From Arsenophonus melophagi (GTDB taxonomy: Bacteria; Pseudomonadota; Gammaproteobacteria; Enterobacterales; Enterobacteriaceae), in assembly GCA_032378655.1 (NCBI GenBank), contig JAVYJS010000010.1, positions 1-42,779 of the forward strand: a stretch of 42,779 nucleotides of DNA, read 5' to 3'. Positions 17,830 to 26,302 of this stretch are shown here, in pieces (within the stretch, counting starts at the first letter, position 1; every line of letters starts with the position of its first letter). The notes beneath the pieces are model-generated. The model was not told where the DNA came from. It did no database searches and was given only the letters and a program-made list of their open reading frames with translations. The translations under genes and the position numbers were made by a program.

Positions 17830-17894
17830 TACAATCAGACCTCTATAAATATTTACAATCAGACCTCTATAAATATTATAGAGGTCTGATTGTA
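17830..17894. repeat. 19-bp hairpin whose left arm is duplicated in tandem
   Basis: A 24-bp unit starting TACAATCAGACCTCTATAAA occurs twice without a gap (17830-17853 and 17854-17877, identical). The second copy forms a 19-bp perfect stem with 17876-17894 (loop ATA, 17873-17875). The original was probably a simple hairpin; the left arm plus loop was then copied once, as expected from slippage or template switching at a hairpin. Confidence 0.93.
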
Positions 17895-18047
17895 GTAAAA
17901 CCTCTGCTGATGCAGCAAGATGATTTATTTTATAAATCTTTTCTTACTATAAATTGATAAGTTTTTAAAAAACGACTTGACGATCTAGATAGTTTTCATA
18001 GGATAACGCATCAAGATAAATATAAATAGTTCTACCTTGATGGATAG

Positions 18048-18077
18048 AACCAATGAACTCCGTTCATTGGTTTTTTT
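18048..18077 (+). terminator. Rho-independent terminator with no gene upstream
   Basis: AACCAATGAAC (18048-18058) pairs with GTTCATTGGTT (18062-18072) around TCC. The right arm continues into seven T (18071-18077). This is a textbook intrinsic terminator for rightward transcription, yet no intact gene lies upstream on the + strand for over 15 kb of this strand's spacers and antisense genes. It likely marks a deleted gene. Confidence 0.7.
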
Positions 18078-18494
18078 AAAACAATCTTGGCGATCATTTC
18101 ATGTTATGATCCAACGCTTGTCTTCTTCATTAAGTTAAGAAATGATTCATTTATTTTAGTATTTTAGCTATTACTATTTTAGTAGTAAAGAGTTCTTAAC
18201 CTTACAATTATACTGCTCGATAACAGCAAAAATACGATGGAGTCCTCCTTGTTATAGTAGTAGGAGGATTTACTTGCAAGATCTCTAAAATTATTTTAGA
18301 CAACTTTAGCTTACTAAAAAATCTGATTTGATCAACACCTAGTGAAGCGTATGTTATTGATTTAATGGTATAACACAAAGCCTTTAACAATTGTTTTAAC
18401 ATTAAAGATACGTATAAAATTCATTATTTAGATTAAACAGAATGAAATATTCTCCTATTCTTTGTACGAAATGTACATTCTAACGACATTAGAG

Positions 18495-18519
18495 ATTACA
18501 ATTACATTGTAATTGTAAT
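18495..18519. repeat. 12-bp near-continuous palindrome
   Basis: ATTACAATTACA (18495-18506), one central T, then TGTAATTGTAAT (18508-18519). Confidence 0.7.
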
Positions 18520-18758
18520 GATAATATCAATATAAAGTTTTACGGTAAATAAAACTATGGCACATTTAATATAAAATATACTGGTTAAATAGTATATTGA
18601 TTTCTCTTTGTAATTATGCACGATGCAATTTAGAAAGAGAACTATTAAACATCAGTATAACATTGAGCGATTTTAAATTACAATATTTTTAATCACTAAC
18701 AAACCTTTGGATGAAATACGGCCAAAGCATCGCAACTCTCTCTTGACAACATTTTTCA

Positions 18759-18825
18759 ACACTCCGTACTACTAATCGAGTAGAGTACGGAGTGTATACT
18801 ATAAGAGTACGGAGTGTATACTATA
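18759..18825. repeat. Hairpin with right arm duplicated in tandem (22-bp units)
   Basis: ACACTCCGTACT (18759-18770) pairs with AGTACGGAGTGT (18784-18795). The 22-bp unit that carries the right arm and begins AGAGTACGGAGTGTATACTA occurs twice without a gap: 18782-18803 and 18804-18825, identical. This is the mirror image of the event at 17830-17894, where the left arm was duplicated. It lies immediately left of the mraZ remnant. Confidence 0.92.
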
Positions 18826-18839
18826 ACTTAATTAGTTTT

Positions 18840-19280
18840 AAAACAAAGGTAAAAGCTTAAGAAATTATTGAGCGATACAATCATCGCTAATTACAATAAT
18901 TAAAATACGATTTATTACAGCTAATGGTATAGCACATTGATTTTTATCAGAAATGTTTATTATTTTGTATTTTATTTGCCTATATGAATAGGAATTTTGA
19001 AACCTGTCATGACATTTACAATGTATAAAAGATCATCCGTATTTATCATTTATTACTTTGATATTTTAATTCATCTTAGATGGCTAGTATAAGTTATCCT
19101 TCATTGTTAATAACCTGAAGCTACATATAGAGTTTACAAGGAAGTCATTATGGTTGGTCAACATTAAAATGTTAGTTATTAAATCAACAACATTGTTATT
19201 AACAATTAAAAAAATGTATTGAATCTTAACAGAGTGCAAATGAGCTATTATCAACGGATTAGTAGATCTATATCTTGAAT
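18840..19280 (+). pseudogene. mraZ: Remnant of mraZ (dcw-cluster transcription regulator)
   Basis: mraZ normally sits directly before rsmH. Here the right place holds eroded DNA that still carries its traces. KEVIMVGQ at 19138-19161 matches the conserved KEVMLVGQ of MraZ. About 30 codons later (19253-19276) NGLVDLYL stands where MraZ ends in ERLQDLSL, which is the expected spacing give or take one base. Upstream, LDG followed by a stop at 19076-19087 lies where MDGAGRL would be, and LYE...LS at 18980-19009 where LYPLPEWE...KLS would be. Stops (TAG, TGA, TAA) and frame changes interrupt all of it. The left end is approximate. MraZ sequence is recalled, not searched. Confidence 0.55.
19226..19254 (+). 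promoter_or_regulatory. Possible sigma-70 promoter for the dcw cluster
   Basis: TTAACA (19226-19231) and TATCAA (19249-19254) are 17 nt apart, inside the mraZ remnant and about 46 nt before the rsmH start. Five of six and four of six bases match consensus. In AT-rich DNA such matches are common, so this is only a candidate. Confidence 0.2.
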
Positions 19281-19300
19281 GTGGAAAACATATCAATAAT

Positions 19301-20257
19301 ATGGCAAAAAATCAATTTAAACATATCAGTGTATTACTTAATGAGTCAATCAGTGGATTGCACATCAAAGAAACAGGTATTTATGTTGACAGTACATTTG
19401 GCTGTGGAGGACATTCAAAATTAATTCTTTCCAAGTTAGGTAGAGAAGGACGTTTAATAGCAATAGATCGTGATCCTCATGCAGTTGCAGCTGCTAAAAA
19501 AATAATTATTGATACTAGATTTTCAATTAAACATGCTACTTTTTCTCAATTACAGACATGTATTGAACAAGAGGGATTAATAGGAAAGATTAATGGCGTA
19601 CTGTTCGATTTAGGCGTTTCGTCATCTCAATTAGATGATCCAGATAGAGGTTTTTCTTTTATGCATGATGGTCCATTAGATATGCGCATGGATCCAACAA
19701 CAGGGCAATCTGCTGCACAATGGTTGATGCAAGCAGGAGAATCAGATATAGCCTGGGTATTAAAAACGTATGGCGAAGAAAGATTTGCTAAAAGAATTGC
19801 AAAAGCAATTGTGGATCGAAACCATCATGCATCGAAGAACCCATTAAAACGAACACAAGAACTGGCAAAATTGATAGCGCAAGTTAGTCCTTGTACGGAA
19901 AAACATAAGCATCCAGCAACACGATCGTTTCAATCAATTCGCATTTATATTAATAATGAATTGGAAGAAATTACAAAAGCGCTCCAGGCTTCATTAAATA
20001 TACTTGCGCCAAAAGGACGCTTATCAGTTATTAGCTTTCACTCATTAGAAGATAGGCTTGTTAAGCATTTTATCCGAACACATAGCGAAGGAGTTACAGT
20101 GCCACTTAGATTACCATTAACCGATACACAATTAAAGTCGATGAGTCGACCAATATTATTGAAAGCACTAGGTAAAATAAAACCGACACAAAGAGAAATT
20201 ATTGAAAATCCGCGCTCTAGAAGCTCAATTGTACGTGTTGCTGAAATGTTGGAATAA
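19301..20257 (+). CDS. rsmH: 16S rRNA m4C1402 methyltransferase
   Basis: RsmH (MraW) methylates N4 of C1402 in the decoding centre of 16S rRNA, using S-adenosylmethionine. The 318 residues match E. coli RsmH (313). The SAM-binding FGCGGHS is at 33-39, and LDLGVSSxQLDD-like FDLGVSSSQLDDPDRGFSF is conserved, as are ISFHSLEDR and a C-terminal ENPRSRSSIVR. It is the first intact gene of the dcw cluster, since mraZ before it has decayed. The ribosome site is weak: GTGGAAAA is about 14 nt from the ATG. The stop is followed after 5 nt by ftsL, as in enterobacteria. Confidence 0.96.
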   Translation: MAKNQFKHISVLLNESISGLHIKETGIYVDSTFGCGGHSKLILSKLGREGRLIAIDRDPHAVAAAKKIIIDTRFSIKHATFSQLQTCIEQEGLIGKINGVLFDLGVSSSQLDDPDRGFSFMHDGPLDMRMDPTTGQSAAQWLMQAGESDIAWVLKTYGEERFAKRIAKAIVDRNHHASKNPLKRTQELAKLIAQVSPCTEKHKHPATRSFQSIRIYINNELEEITKALQASLNILAPKGRLSVISFHSLEDRLVKHFIRTHSEGVTVPLRLPLTDTQLKSMSRPILLKALGKIKPTQREIIENPRSRSSIVRVAEMLE

Positions 20258-20262
20258 TAATA

Positions 20263-20577
20263 ATGGCAAAAAAATATAGCTTAATTAGGATAATTGCCTA
20301 TGATATTTTGTGGAATGGAATTACTCCACTAATTCTGTTTATACTAATTATTGTATCAGCAATTTCAATTATTACTGTCAGTCACCACACACGGCTACTA
20401 ACGGTCAAGAAGGATTTGATGACAGAAGAAAAAGAGTCTTTAGATATAGAATGGCGAAATTTGATTTTGGAAGAAAGTTCATTAGTAAATCATAGTCGTA
20501 TTGAACGCTTTTCTATGGAAAAGCTACACATGATCCATGTGGATCCAACGCAAGAACATATTTTGATGACTAAATAG
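20263..20577 (+). CDS. ftsL: Cell division protein FtsL
   Basis: A small bitopic inner-membrane protein that forms the FtsQLB complex and activates FtsWI. The 104 residues are shorter than in E. coli (121) because the cytoplasmic N-terminus is cut down. A single membrane segment lies at about 21-41 (PLILFILIIVSAISIITV). A periplasmic coiled coil follows with the diagnostic SHHTRLLTVKK and SLDIEWRNLILEESSL, ending HVDPTQEHILMTK. It lies 5 nt after rsmH and 22 nt before ftsI. The partner FtsB is not in this window. Recognition is secure despite the small size. Confidence 0.95.
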   Translation: MAKKYSLIRIIAYDILWNGITPLILFILIIVSAISIITVSHHTRLLTVKKDLMTEEKESLDIEWRNLILEESSLVNHSRIERFSMEKLHMIHVDPTQEHILMTK

Positions 20578-20599
20578 TTTTAGTAAATAGGTAAACAAT

Positions 20600-22369
20600 A
20601 TGAAGCCTAAGCGCTTAATAAAGCATAGACGGCAGTACGAAACAAAAACTAGTTATGTCAGTTGGCGCTTCTTATTATTGTGCTCCAGTATAGGATTAGC
20701 ATTAATCATGCTGATTATTCGTGTTACTTATTTGCAAGTAATTAATCCAAAAAAATTAGTTAAAGAAGGTGATATGCGTTCACTGCGCGTTCAAACAGTA
20801 GCAGTTGCTCGCGGTATGATAAGCGATCGGGATGGACGTCAATTAGCAGTGAGTGTTCCTGTTTATGCTATTTGGGCTGATCCCAAAATAGTTTATGAAC
20901 ATGGCGGATTAACTAATGATGAGCGTTGGCAAGCATTAGCAAATGAGTTAAAGGTTCCACTTGCACACGTAAACCATAAAATTACTGTTAATATTAACAG
21001 TCGGTTTGTTTATTTAGCTCGTCAAGTCAATCCATCTATTGCTGAATATATTGGTAAGCTAAAAATAGCTGGTATTTATCTGCGCAAAGAGTCACGTCGT
21101 TATTATCCATCTAGCCCAGTTACAGCTCATTTGATTGGAGTAACAGATATTGATGGAAAGGGAATTGAAGGAATTGAAAAAAGCTTTAACTATCTGTTAA
21201 CTGGAGCTCCTGGTGCAAGGATAGTACGCCAAGATCGATGCGGGCGCGTTATTGAAGATATTTCTTCTATTGATAAAAAAGCTGCTCACGACTTAGTATT
21301 AAGTATTGATGAGCGCATACAGTCGCTAGTTTATCGAGAATTAACGCGAAGCGTAATTGATAATAGAGCTAAATCAGGTATTGCTATTTTGGTAGATGTT
21401 CATACGGGTGAAGTATTGGCGATGGCTAATAGCCCATCTTATAACCCAAATAATCTTGCTGGCACCACAACCGCAGTTATGCGTAATCGTGCAATCACTG
21501 ATGCATTTGAACCTGGCTCAATAGTAAAACCAATGGTGATTATTGGGGCATTAAATAACGGCATTATTAATGCTAATAGTGTGTTAAATACTAAACCTTA
21601 TACAATAAGCGGCCATGAAATTAAAGATGTATCAAGGTATAGTGAGTTATCTATTACTGGTATTTTACAAAAATCAAGTAATGTAGGTATTTCAAAGTTA
21701 GCATTAGCAATGCCTGCAAATGAACTGATAGATATTTATGCACGTTTTGGCTTAGGTAAGCCAACAAATTTAGGATTAATTGGGGAAAGTAGTGGGTTTT
21801 TTCCTAGTAAAAAAATACGATGGTCTGAATTTGAAAGAGCAACCTTTTCTTTTGGTTATGGGTTAATGGTAACCCCATTACAGTTGGCAAGAGTTTATGC
21901 AACAATCGGAAGTTTTGGAGTTTATCGTCCTCTATCCATTACTAAAATTAATGCGCCAGTATCAGGTTCTCGTATTTTCCCTGAGTCGATTATGCGGACA
22001 GTAGTTCACATGATGGAAAGTGTTGCATTGCCTGGAGGAAGTGGCGTTAGCGCAGCAGTTAAGGGTTATCGCATAGCCATTAAAACAGGTACAGCAAAAA
22101 AAGTAGGTAATAATGGCCATTACATTAATCAATATATTGCTTCTACGGCTGGGGTTGCACCAGCAAGCAACCCCAGATGTGCTTTGGTTGTAATTATTAA
22201 TGAACCTACAGCGGGTAAATATTACGGTGGTGCTGTATCTGCACCAGTATTTGGAAGCATCATGAGCGGTGTTTTACGTTTAATACATGCAGAACCTGAT
22301 GGATTGACCTTACATGATGCATCAGTAATCAATAAGATAAAAAAAGAGGATACAGGTGGAAAATCGTAA
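20600..22369 (+). CDS. ftsI: Septal peptidoglycan transpeptidase (penicillin-binding protein 3)
   Basis: FtsI cross-links septal peptidoglycan together with the glycosyltransferase FtsW. The 589 residues match E. coli FtsI (588). A short cytoplasmic tail is followed by one membrane anchor (about 24-41) and the pedestal domain. The transpeptidase has the catalytic S307 in EPGSIVK (307-310), the SSN motif at 359-361 and KTGT at 495-498. All the catalytic motifs of a working PBP3 are present. The last 14 nt overlap murE. Its presence, with the Mur enzymes, implies a living septal wall. Confidence 0.97.
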   Translation: MKPKRLIKHRRQYETKTSYVSWRFLLLCSSIGLALIMLIIRVTYLQVINPKKLVKEGDMRSLRVQTVAVARGMISDRDGRQLAVSVPVYAIWADPKIVYEHGGLTNDERWQALANELKVPLAHVNHKITVNINSRFVYLARQVNPSIAEYIGKLKIAGIYLRKESRRYYPSSPVTAHLIGVTDIDGKGIEGIEKSFNYLLTGAPGARIVRQDRCGRVIEDISSIDKKAAHDLVLSIDERIQSLVYRELTRSVIDNRAKSGIAILVDVHTGEVLAMANSPSYNPNNLAGTTTAVMRNRAITDAFEPGSIVKPMVIIGALNNGIINANSVLNTKPYTISGHEIKDVSRYSELSITGILQKSSNVGISKLALAMPANELIDIYARFGLGKPTNLGLIGESSGFFPSKKIRWSEFERATFSFGYGLMVTPLQLARVYATIGSFGVYRPLSITKINAPVSGSRIFPESIMRTVVHMMESVALPGGSGVSAAVKGYRIAIKTGTAKKVGNNGHYINQYIASTAGVAPASNPRCALVVIINEPTAGKYYGGAVSAPVFGSIMSGVLRLIHAEPDGLTLHDASVINKIKKEDTGGKS

Positions 22370-23843
22370 TCTACGCGCTTTACTTGTTCCACTAGGTATT
22401 AATGCACCAGATAAGGTGTTGCGAGAAATGACGCTAGATAGCCGTAAGGTAGATGTCGGCGATGTTTTTGTAGTCGTTAAAGGCCATCAAAAAGATGGAA
22501 GTCAATATATCGCGCAAGCCATTGCACAAGGCGCCGCTGCAATTATTACTGAAGCACAAAGAGGTATAGAAGGTGGAATAATTAAATATATGCATGGTGT
22601 TCCTATCATTTATATTAATGACCTGAATAAACAATTATCACTATTAGCAGGAGAATTTTATCAACATCCAGCTACAAAGTTGCGATTAATTGGCGTAACA
22701 GGAACGAATGGCAAAACAACTACAACGCAACTTATTGCTCAATGGGCAAGAGAGCTTAATGAAGTCAGCGCCGTCATGGGAACTATAGGAAACGGAATAT
22801 TAGGACAAATTGTACCTAGCACAAATACCACAGGCTCAGCGGTTGGTATTCAAGCTGAACTACAATTTTTGCTTGATAAACAAGCTACTTTAGTTGCAGT
22901 AGAAGTTTCATCACACGGTTTAGTGCAACATCGAGTTTTAGCTATTCCTTTTAGTGCTGCAGTATTTACTAATTGTAGCCGTGATCACCTTGATTATCAT
23001 GGTGATATGAAAAGTTATGCCGCAGCAAAATGGCTATTATTTTCTACTCATAAATCTAATACACAGATCATTAATGTAGATGATGATACAGGTTTGCGAT
23101 GGCTGAAAAAATTACCACATGCATGTGCTGTCTCGATGGAGAAATGTATACCTAATAATTGGCAAGGTGCTTACGTACTAGTAGAACAAGTAAAGTATCA
23201 TGATTGTGGGGCAACTATTCATTTTAATTCAACGTGGGGAATTGGAAAGCTAAAAAGTCCATTAATAGGGGATTTTAATGTTCAAAATATTATGCTGGCC
23301 ATGGCGACTCTTTTAATGATGGGATATCCATTGCATGCAGTAATACAATCATCGCATATTTTGCGTCCAATTTGTGGTCGAATGGAAGTCTTTACTGCAG
23401 TAAGTCGCCCAACTGTTGTAGTTGATTATGCTCACACTCCTGATGCATTGCAGAAAGCATTACGTGCACTTCGTCTCCATTATCATGGTAGACTTTGGTG
23501 TGTTTTTGGTTGTGGTGGTGATCGTGATAAAGGTAAGCGTGCATTAATGGGACGTGTGGCTGAACAGTATGCTGATACTGTGGTAGTAACTGATGATAAT
23601 CCACGTAGTGAAGAGCCAAAAGCTATTATTAATGATATTTTAAGCGGGTTTCTTGATGTAAAGCAAGCAATACCAATTATTGGGCGAGTAAAAGCAGTTA
23701 CTAGTACAATTATGCAAGCACATGCTCATGATATTATCTTAATTGCTGGTAAAGGACACGAATATCATCAAATTATTGGCAATCATAGATTTTATTACTC
23801 AGATCGCTTGACAGTAGCACAGTTATTAGGGATAAAAGTATGA
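22356..23843 (+). CDS. murE: UDP-MurNAc-tripeptide synthetase (meso-diaminopimelate adding)
   Basis: MurE adds the third stem-peptide residue. The motif DNPR at 414-417 marks the meso-diaminopimelate type. The 495 residues match E. coli MurE. The ATP loop GTNGKTTTT is at 116-124, and the carbamylated lysine is K225 in AAAKWLL. It starts with GTG at 22356, preceded by AGAGGA at a 5-nt distance; E. coli murE also uses GTG. The start lies inside the end of ftsI, and the stop overlaps the murF start (ATGA), so both junctions suggest translational coupling. Confidence 0.96.
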   Translation: MENRNLRALLVPLGINAPDKVLREMTLDSRKVDVGDVFVVVKGHQKDGSQYIAQAIAQGAAAIITEAQRGIEGGIIKYMHGVPIIYINDLNKQLSLLAGEFYQHPATKLRLIGVTGTNGKTTTTQLIAQWARELNEVSAVMGTIGNGILGQIVPSTNTTGSAVGIQAELQFLLDKQATLVAVEVSSHGLVQHRVLAIPFSAAVFTNCSRDHLDYHGDMKSYAAAKWLLFSTHKSNTQIINVDDDTGLRWLKKLPHACAVSMEKCIPNNWQGAYVLVEQVKYHDCGATIHFNSTWGIGKLKSPLIGDFNVQNIMLAMATLLMMGYPLHAVIQSSHILRPICGRMEVFTAVSRPTVVVDYAHTPDALQKALRALRLHYHGRLWCVFGCGGDRDKGKRALMGRVAEQYADTVVVTDDNPRSEEPKAIINDILSGFLDVKQAIPIIGRVKAVTSTIMQAHAHDIILIAGKGHEYHQIIGNHRFYYSDRLTVAQLLGIKV

Positions 23844-25222
23844 TCCCTATATCGTTAACACAATTAGCCACTCTGACACAAGGTGCTTTGAAGCAAATAG
23901 ATACAAAAAAGGCACAGAGCATATGGTGTAGTACAGTAACAACAAATAGTCGTGAACGATCTCGTAATAATCTATTTATTGCTTTAAATGGTTACCAGTT
24001 TGATGGCCATAATTTTGCTTACGAAGCCGCTGCAGCAGGAGCTAATGCATTATTAGTTGAACGACTATTACCTATTTATTGTCCACAAGTTATTGTCAAA
24101 GATACTCACTTAGCAATTGGACAATTAGCTGCCTGGATTCGCAAAAAAACTAAAGCTAAAGTTATTGGTCTGACAGGCTCTTCTGGAAAAACTTCAGTTA
24201 AAGAGATGGTAGCCGCTATTTTAGCTCCATGTGGAGCGACACTTTTTACTGAAGGTAATTTGAATAATGATATTGGTGTGCCTTTAACCTTATTGCGCTT
24301 GGAGGAAGAGCATCAGTATGCAGTAATTGAAATGGGAGCCAATCATATCGGTGAAATTGCATATACAACCAATATAGTTAGACCTGATATCGTATTAGTT
24401 AATAATTTATTTTCTTCCCATCTTGAAGGTTTTGGTTCACTATCCGGTGTTGCTAAAGCAAAAGGAGAAATTTTTCAGGGATTAGCAGAACCAGGAATAG
24501 GGATTATTAATTTGTGTAGCCATGATTGGAAAAATTGGAAATCATATTTTACACAAAAACAATCCATTTTGCGTTTTTCACTAACAAAACATAAGAAGGC
24601 TGACTTTTATGCAGAAAATATTATCATACAATCAATATGTAGTGAATTTGATATGCATACACCACAAGGTGTAATCTCAATATTTTTACCTTTACCAGGT
24701 ATACATAATATTGCTAATGCAATCGCAGCGAGCGCGTTAGCAATATCTGTCGGTGCAACACTTGATCAAATTAGTCTTCGATTGGCACATATTCAGCCAA
24801 TAACCGGGCGCTTATATCCAATTTATTTAGCGCCTGGTAAAGTAATTTTAGATGATACTTATAATGCTAATATCGGATCTATGATTGCTGCTGCCAATGT
24901 TTTATCAAAAATGCCTGGGTACCGTATTCTTGTTGTTAGTGATATTGGAGAATTAGGAAATCAGACAGAAAAATGTCATCAAGCAGTCGGTGTTGCTACT
25001 CGAACCATGAAGCTTGATCAAGTATTAAGTGTCGGTCAATACAGTATCAATATCAGCCAACATAGCAGCAATGGAGAGCATCTCTCTTCCAAAGAAGCGT
25101 TAATTAAAAAATTAATCTCATTAATCAAAAAACATAAAACTGTATCAGTTTTAGTTAAAGGTTCGCGCAATACAAAAATGGAAGAAGTTGTAAATGCCTT
25201 ACAGGAGTTTTTTTTATGTTGA
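23840..25222 (+). CDS. murF: UDP-MurNAc-tripeptide:D-Ala-D-Ala ligase
   Basis: MurF attaches D-alanyl-D-alanine to finish the UDP-MurNAc-pentapeptide. The 460 residues align with E. coli MurF (452). The ATP loop GSSGKTS is at 113-119. Further conserved blocks are GNLNNDIGVPLTLLRL, the EMGANHIGEIA segment, LDDTYNANIGSM and VKGSRNTKMEEVV. It starts 4 nt inside murE and runs 7 nt into mraY. Ddl, which makes its D-Ala-D-Ala substrate, is encoded further along the cluster. Confidence 0.96.
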   Translation: MIPISLTQLATLTQGALKQIDTKKAQSIWCSTVTTNSRERSRNNLFIALNGYQFDGHNFAYEAAAAGANALLVERLLPIYCPQVIVKDTHLAIGQLAAWIRKKTKAKVIGLTGSSGKTSVKEMVAAILAPCGATLFTEGNLNNDIGVPLTLLRLEEEHQYAVIEMGANHIGEIAYTTNIVRPDIVLVNNLFSSHLEGFGSLSGVAKAKGEIFQGLAEPGIGIINLCSHDWKNWKSYFTQKQSILRFSLTKHKKADFYAENIIIQSICSEFDMHTPQGVISIFLPLPGIHNIANAIAASALAISVGATLDQISLRLAHIQPITGRLYPIYLAPGKVILDDTYNANIGSMIAAANVLSKMPGYRILVVSDIGELGNQTEKCHQAVGVATRTMKLDQVLSVGQYSINISQHSSNGEHLSSKEALIKKLISLIKKHKTVSVLVKGSRNTKMEEVVNALQEFFLC

Positions 25223-26298
25223 TCTGGTTAGCCGAATATTTAGTTCAATATTTTTCTGGCTTTAATCTTTTTTATTATTTGACATTTAGGGCTATTACGA
25301 GTTTATTAACGGCGCTGGCGATTGCACTATGGATGGGGCCTCATGTCATTTCTTTTTTGCAAAAATTACAAATAGGCCAAATTATACGTCATGCTGGCCC
25401 AGAATCGCATTTTAGAAAACGTGGAACACCTACTATGGGAGGTGTGTTAATTTTATCTTCTATTATGATTTCAGTCATACTATGGGCTAAATTAAATAAT
25501 CCATATGTTTGGTGTGTACTCGTTGTTTTGTTTGGATATGGTGTCATTGGTTTTATTGATGATTATCGTAAGGTGATGAGTAAAAATTCTGTAGGTCTTC
25601 TCGCTCGTTGGAAATATTTCTGGCAATCCATATTGGCTCTTGGAATCGCATGTACTTTATATAGCACGAGTCAGAATACGGCAGTTACGCAATTAGTTGT
25701 CCCCTTTTTTAAGGATTTTATGCCACAACTTGGATTTTTTTATATTGTACTAACTTATTTTGTTATTATTGGAACAAGTAACGCAGTTAATTTAACTGAT
25801 GGCTTAGATGGTTTGGCCATTATGCCAACTGTTTTTATTTCCGCCGGATTAGCACTGGTAGCTTGGGCTGCAGGTAATTTTAATTTTGCTAACTATTTAA
25901 GAATTCCTTATATTAACCATGCAGGTGAATTAGTCGTGGTTTGTACGGCAATGGTTGGAGCTGGTTTAGGATTTTTATGGTTTAATACCTATCCTGCCCA
26001 AGTTTTTATGGGAGATGTTGGTTCATTAGCATTAGGTGGCGCACTAGGAACAATTGCAGTTTTACTACGACAAGAATTTTTATTATTAATAATGGGTGGT
26101 GTGTTTGTTGCTGAAACCATATCAGTAATTTTACAAGTTGGATCATTTAAACTTTGTGGACAACGTATTTTTCGCATGGCACCTATTCATCATCATTATG
26201 AATTAAAAGGTTGTCCTGAACCTCGCGTTATTGTACGTTTTTGGATCATTTCATTAATGTTAGTATTAATTGGTTTAGTAACATTAAAGGTACGTTAA
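25216..26298 (+). CDS. mraY: Phospho-MurNAc-pentapeptide transferase (lipid I synthase)
   Basis: MraY joins phospho-MurNAc-pentapeptide to undecaprenyl phosphate in the inner membrane. The 360 residues equal the E. coli length. About ten hydrophobic membrane segments alternate with conserved cytoplasmic loops: the RKRGTPTMGG start, the aspartate pair in GFIDDYRKV, NLTDGLDGLA, and the histidine motif APIHHHYELKG near the C-terminus. The start lies inside murF (7-nt overlap), and murD follows after 4 nt. No anomalies. Confidence 0.97.
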   Translation: MLIWLAEYLVQYFSGFNLFYYLTFRAITSLLTALAIALWMGPHVISFLQKLQIGQIIRHAGPESHFRKRGTPTMGGVLILSSIMISVILWAKLNNPYVWCVLVVLFGYGVIGFIDDYRKVMSKNSVGLLARWKYFWQSILALGIACTLYSTSQNTAVTQLVVPFFKDFMPQLGFFYIVLTYFVIIGTSNAVNLTDGLDGLAIMPTVFISAGLALVAWAAGNFNFANYLRIPYINHAGELVVVCTAMVGAGLGFLWFNTYPAQVFMGDVGSLALGGALGTIAVLLRQEFLLLIMGGVFVAETISVILQVGSFKLCGQRIFRMAPIHHHYELKGCPEPRVIVRFWIISLMLVLIGLVTLKVR

Positions 26299-26302
26299 TA
26301 AA

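Larger units (their letters stand above)
16720..18839. other. Gene desert between metK and the mraZ remnant
   Basis: About 2.1 kb without a recognisable gene. It holds the densest set of hairpins in the window (16826-16885, 16906-16941, 17298-17319, 17535-17584, 17627-17647, 17830-17894, 18048-18077, 18495-18519, 18575-18598, 18759-18825). There is one good rightward terminator at 18048-18077 and a short open frame at 18208-18402 that I do not believe. Because terminators survive without genes, this is probably the ruin of several genes. Confidence 0.6.

Noticed and set aside
17830..17877. Tandem repeats considered as a CRISPR array
   Set aside because: Only two copies, no spacers between them, and the structure is explained by duplication of a hairpin arm.
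18208..18402. 64-residue open frame on the minus strand
   Set aside because: No recognisable family, no good ribosome site, and it lies in hairpin-rich decayed DNA; frames of this length occur by chance.
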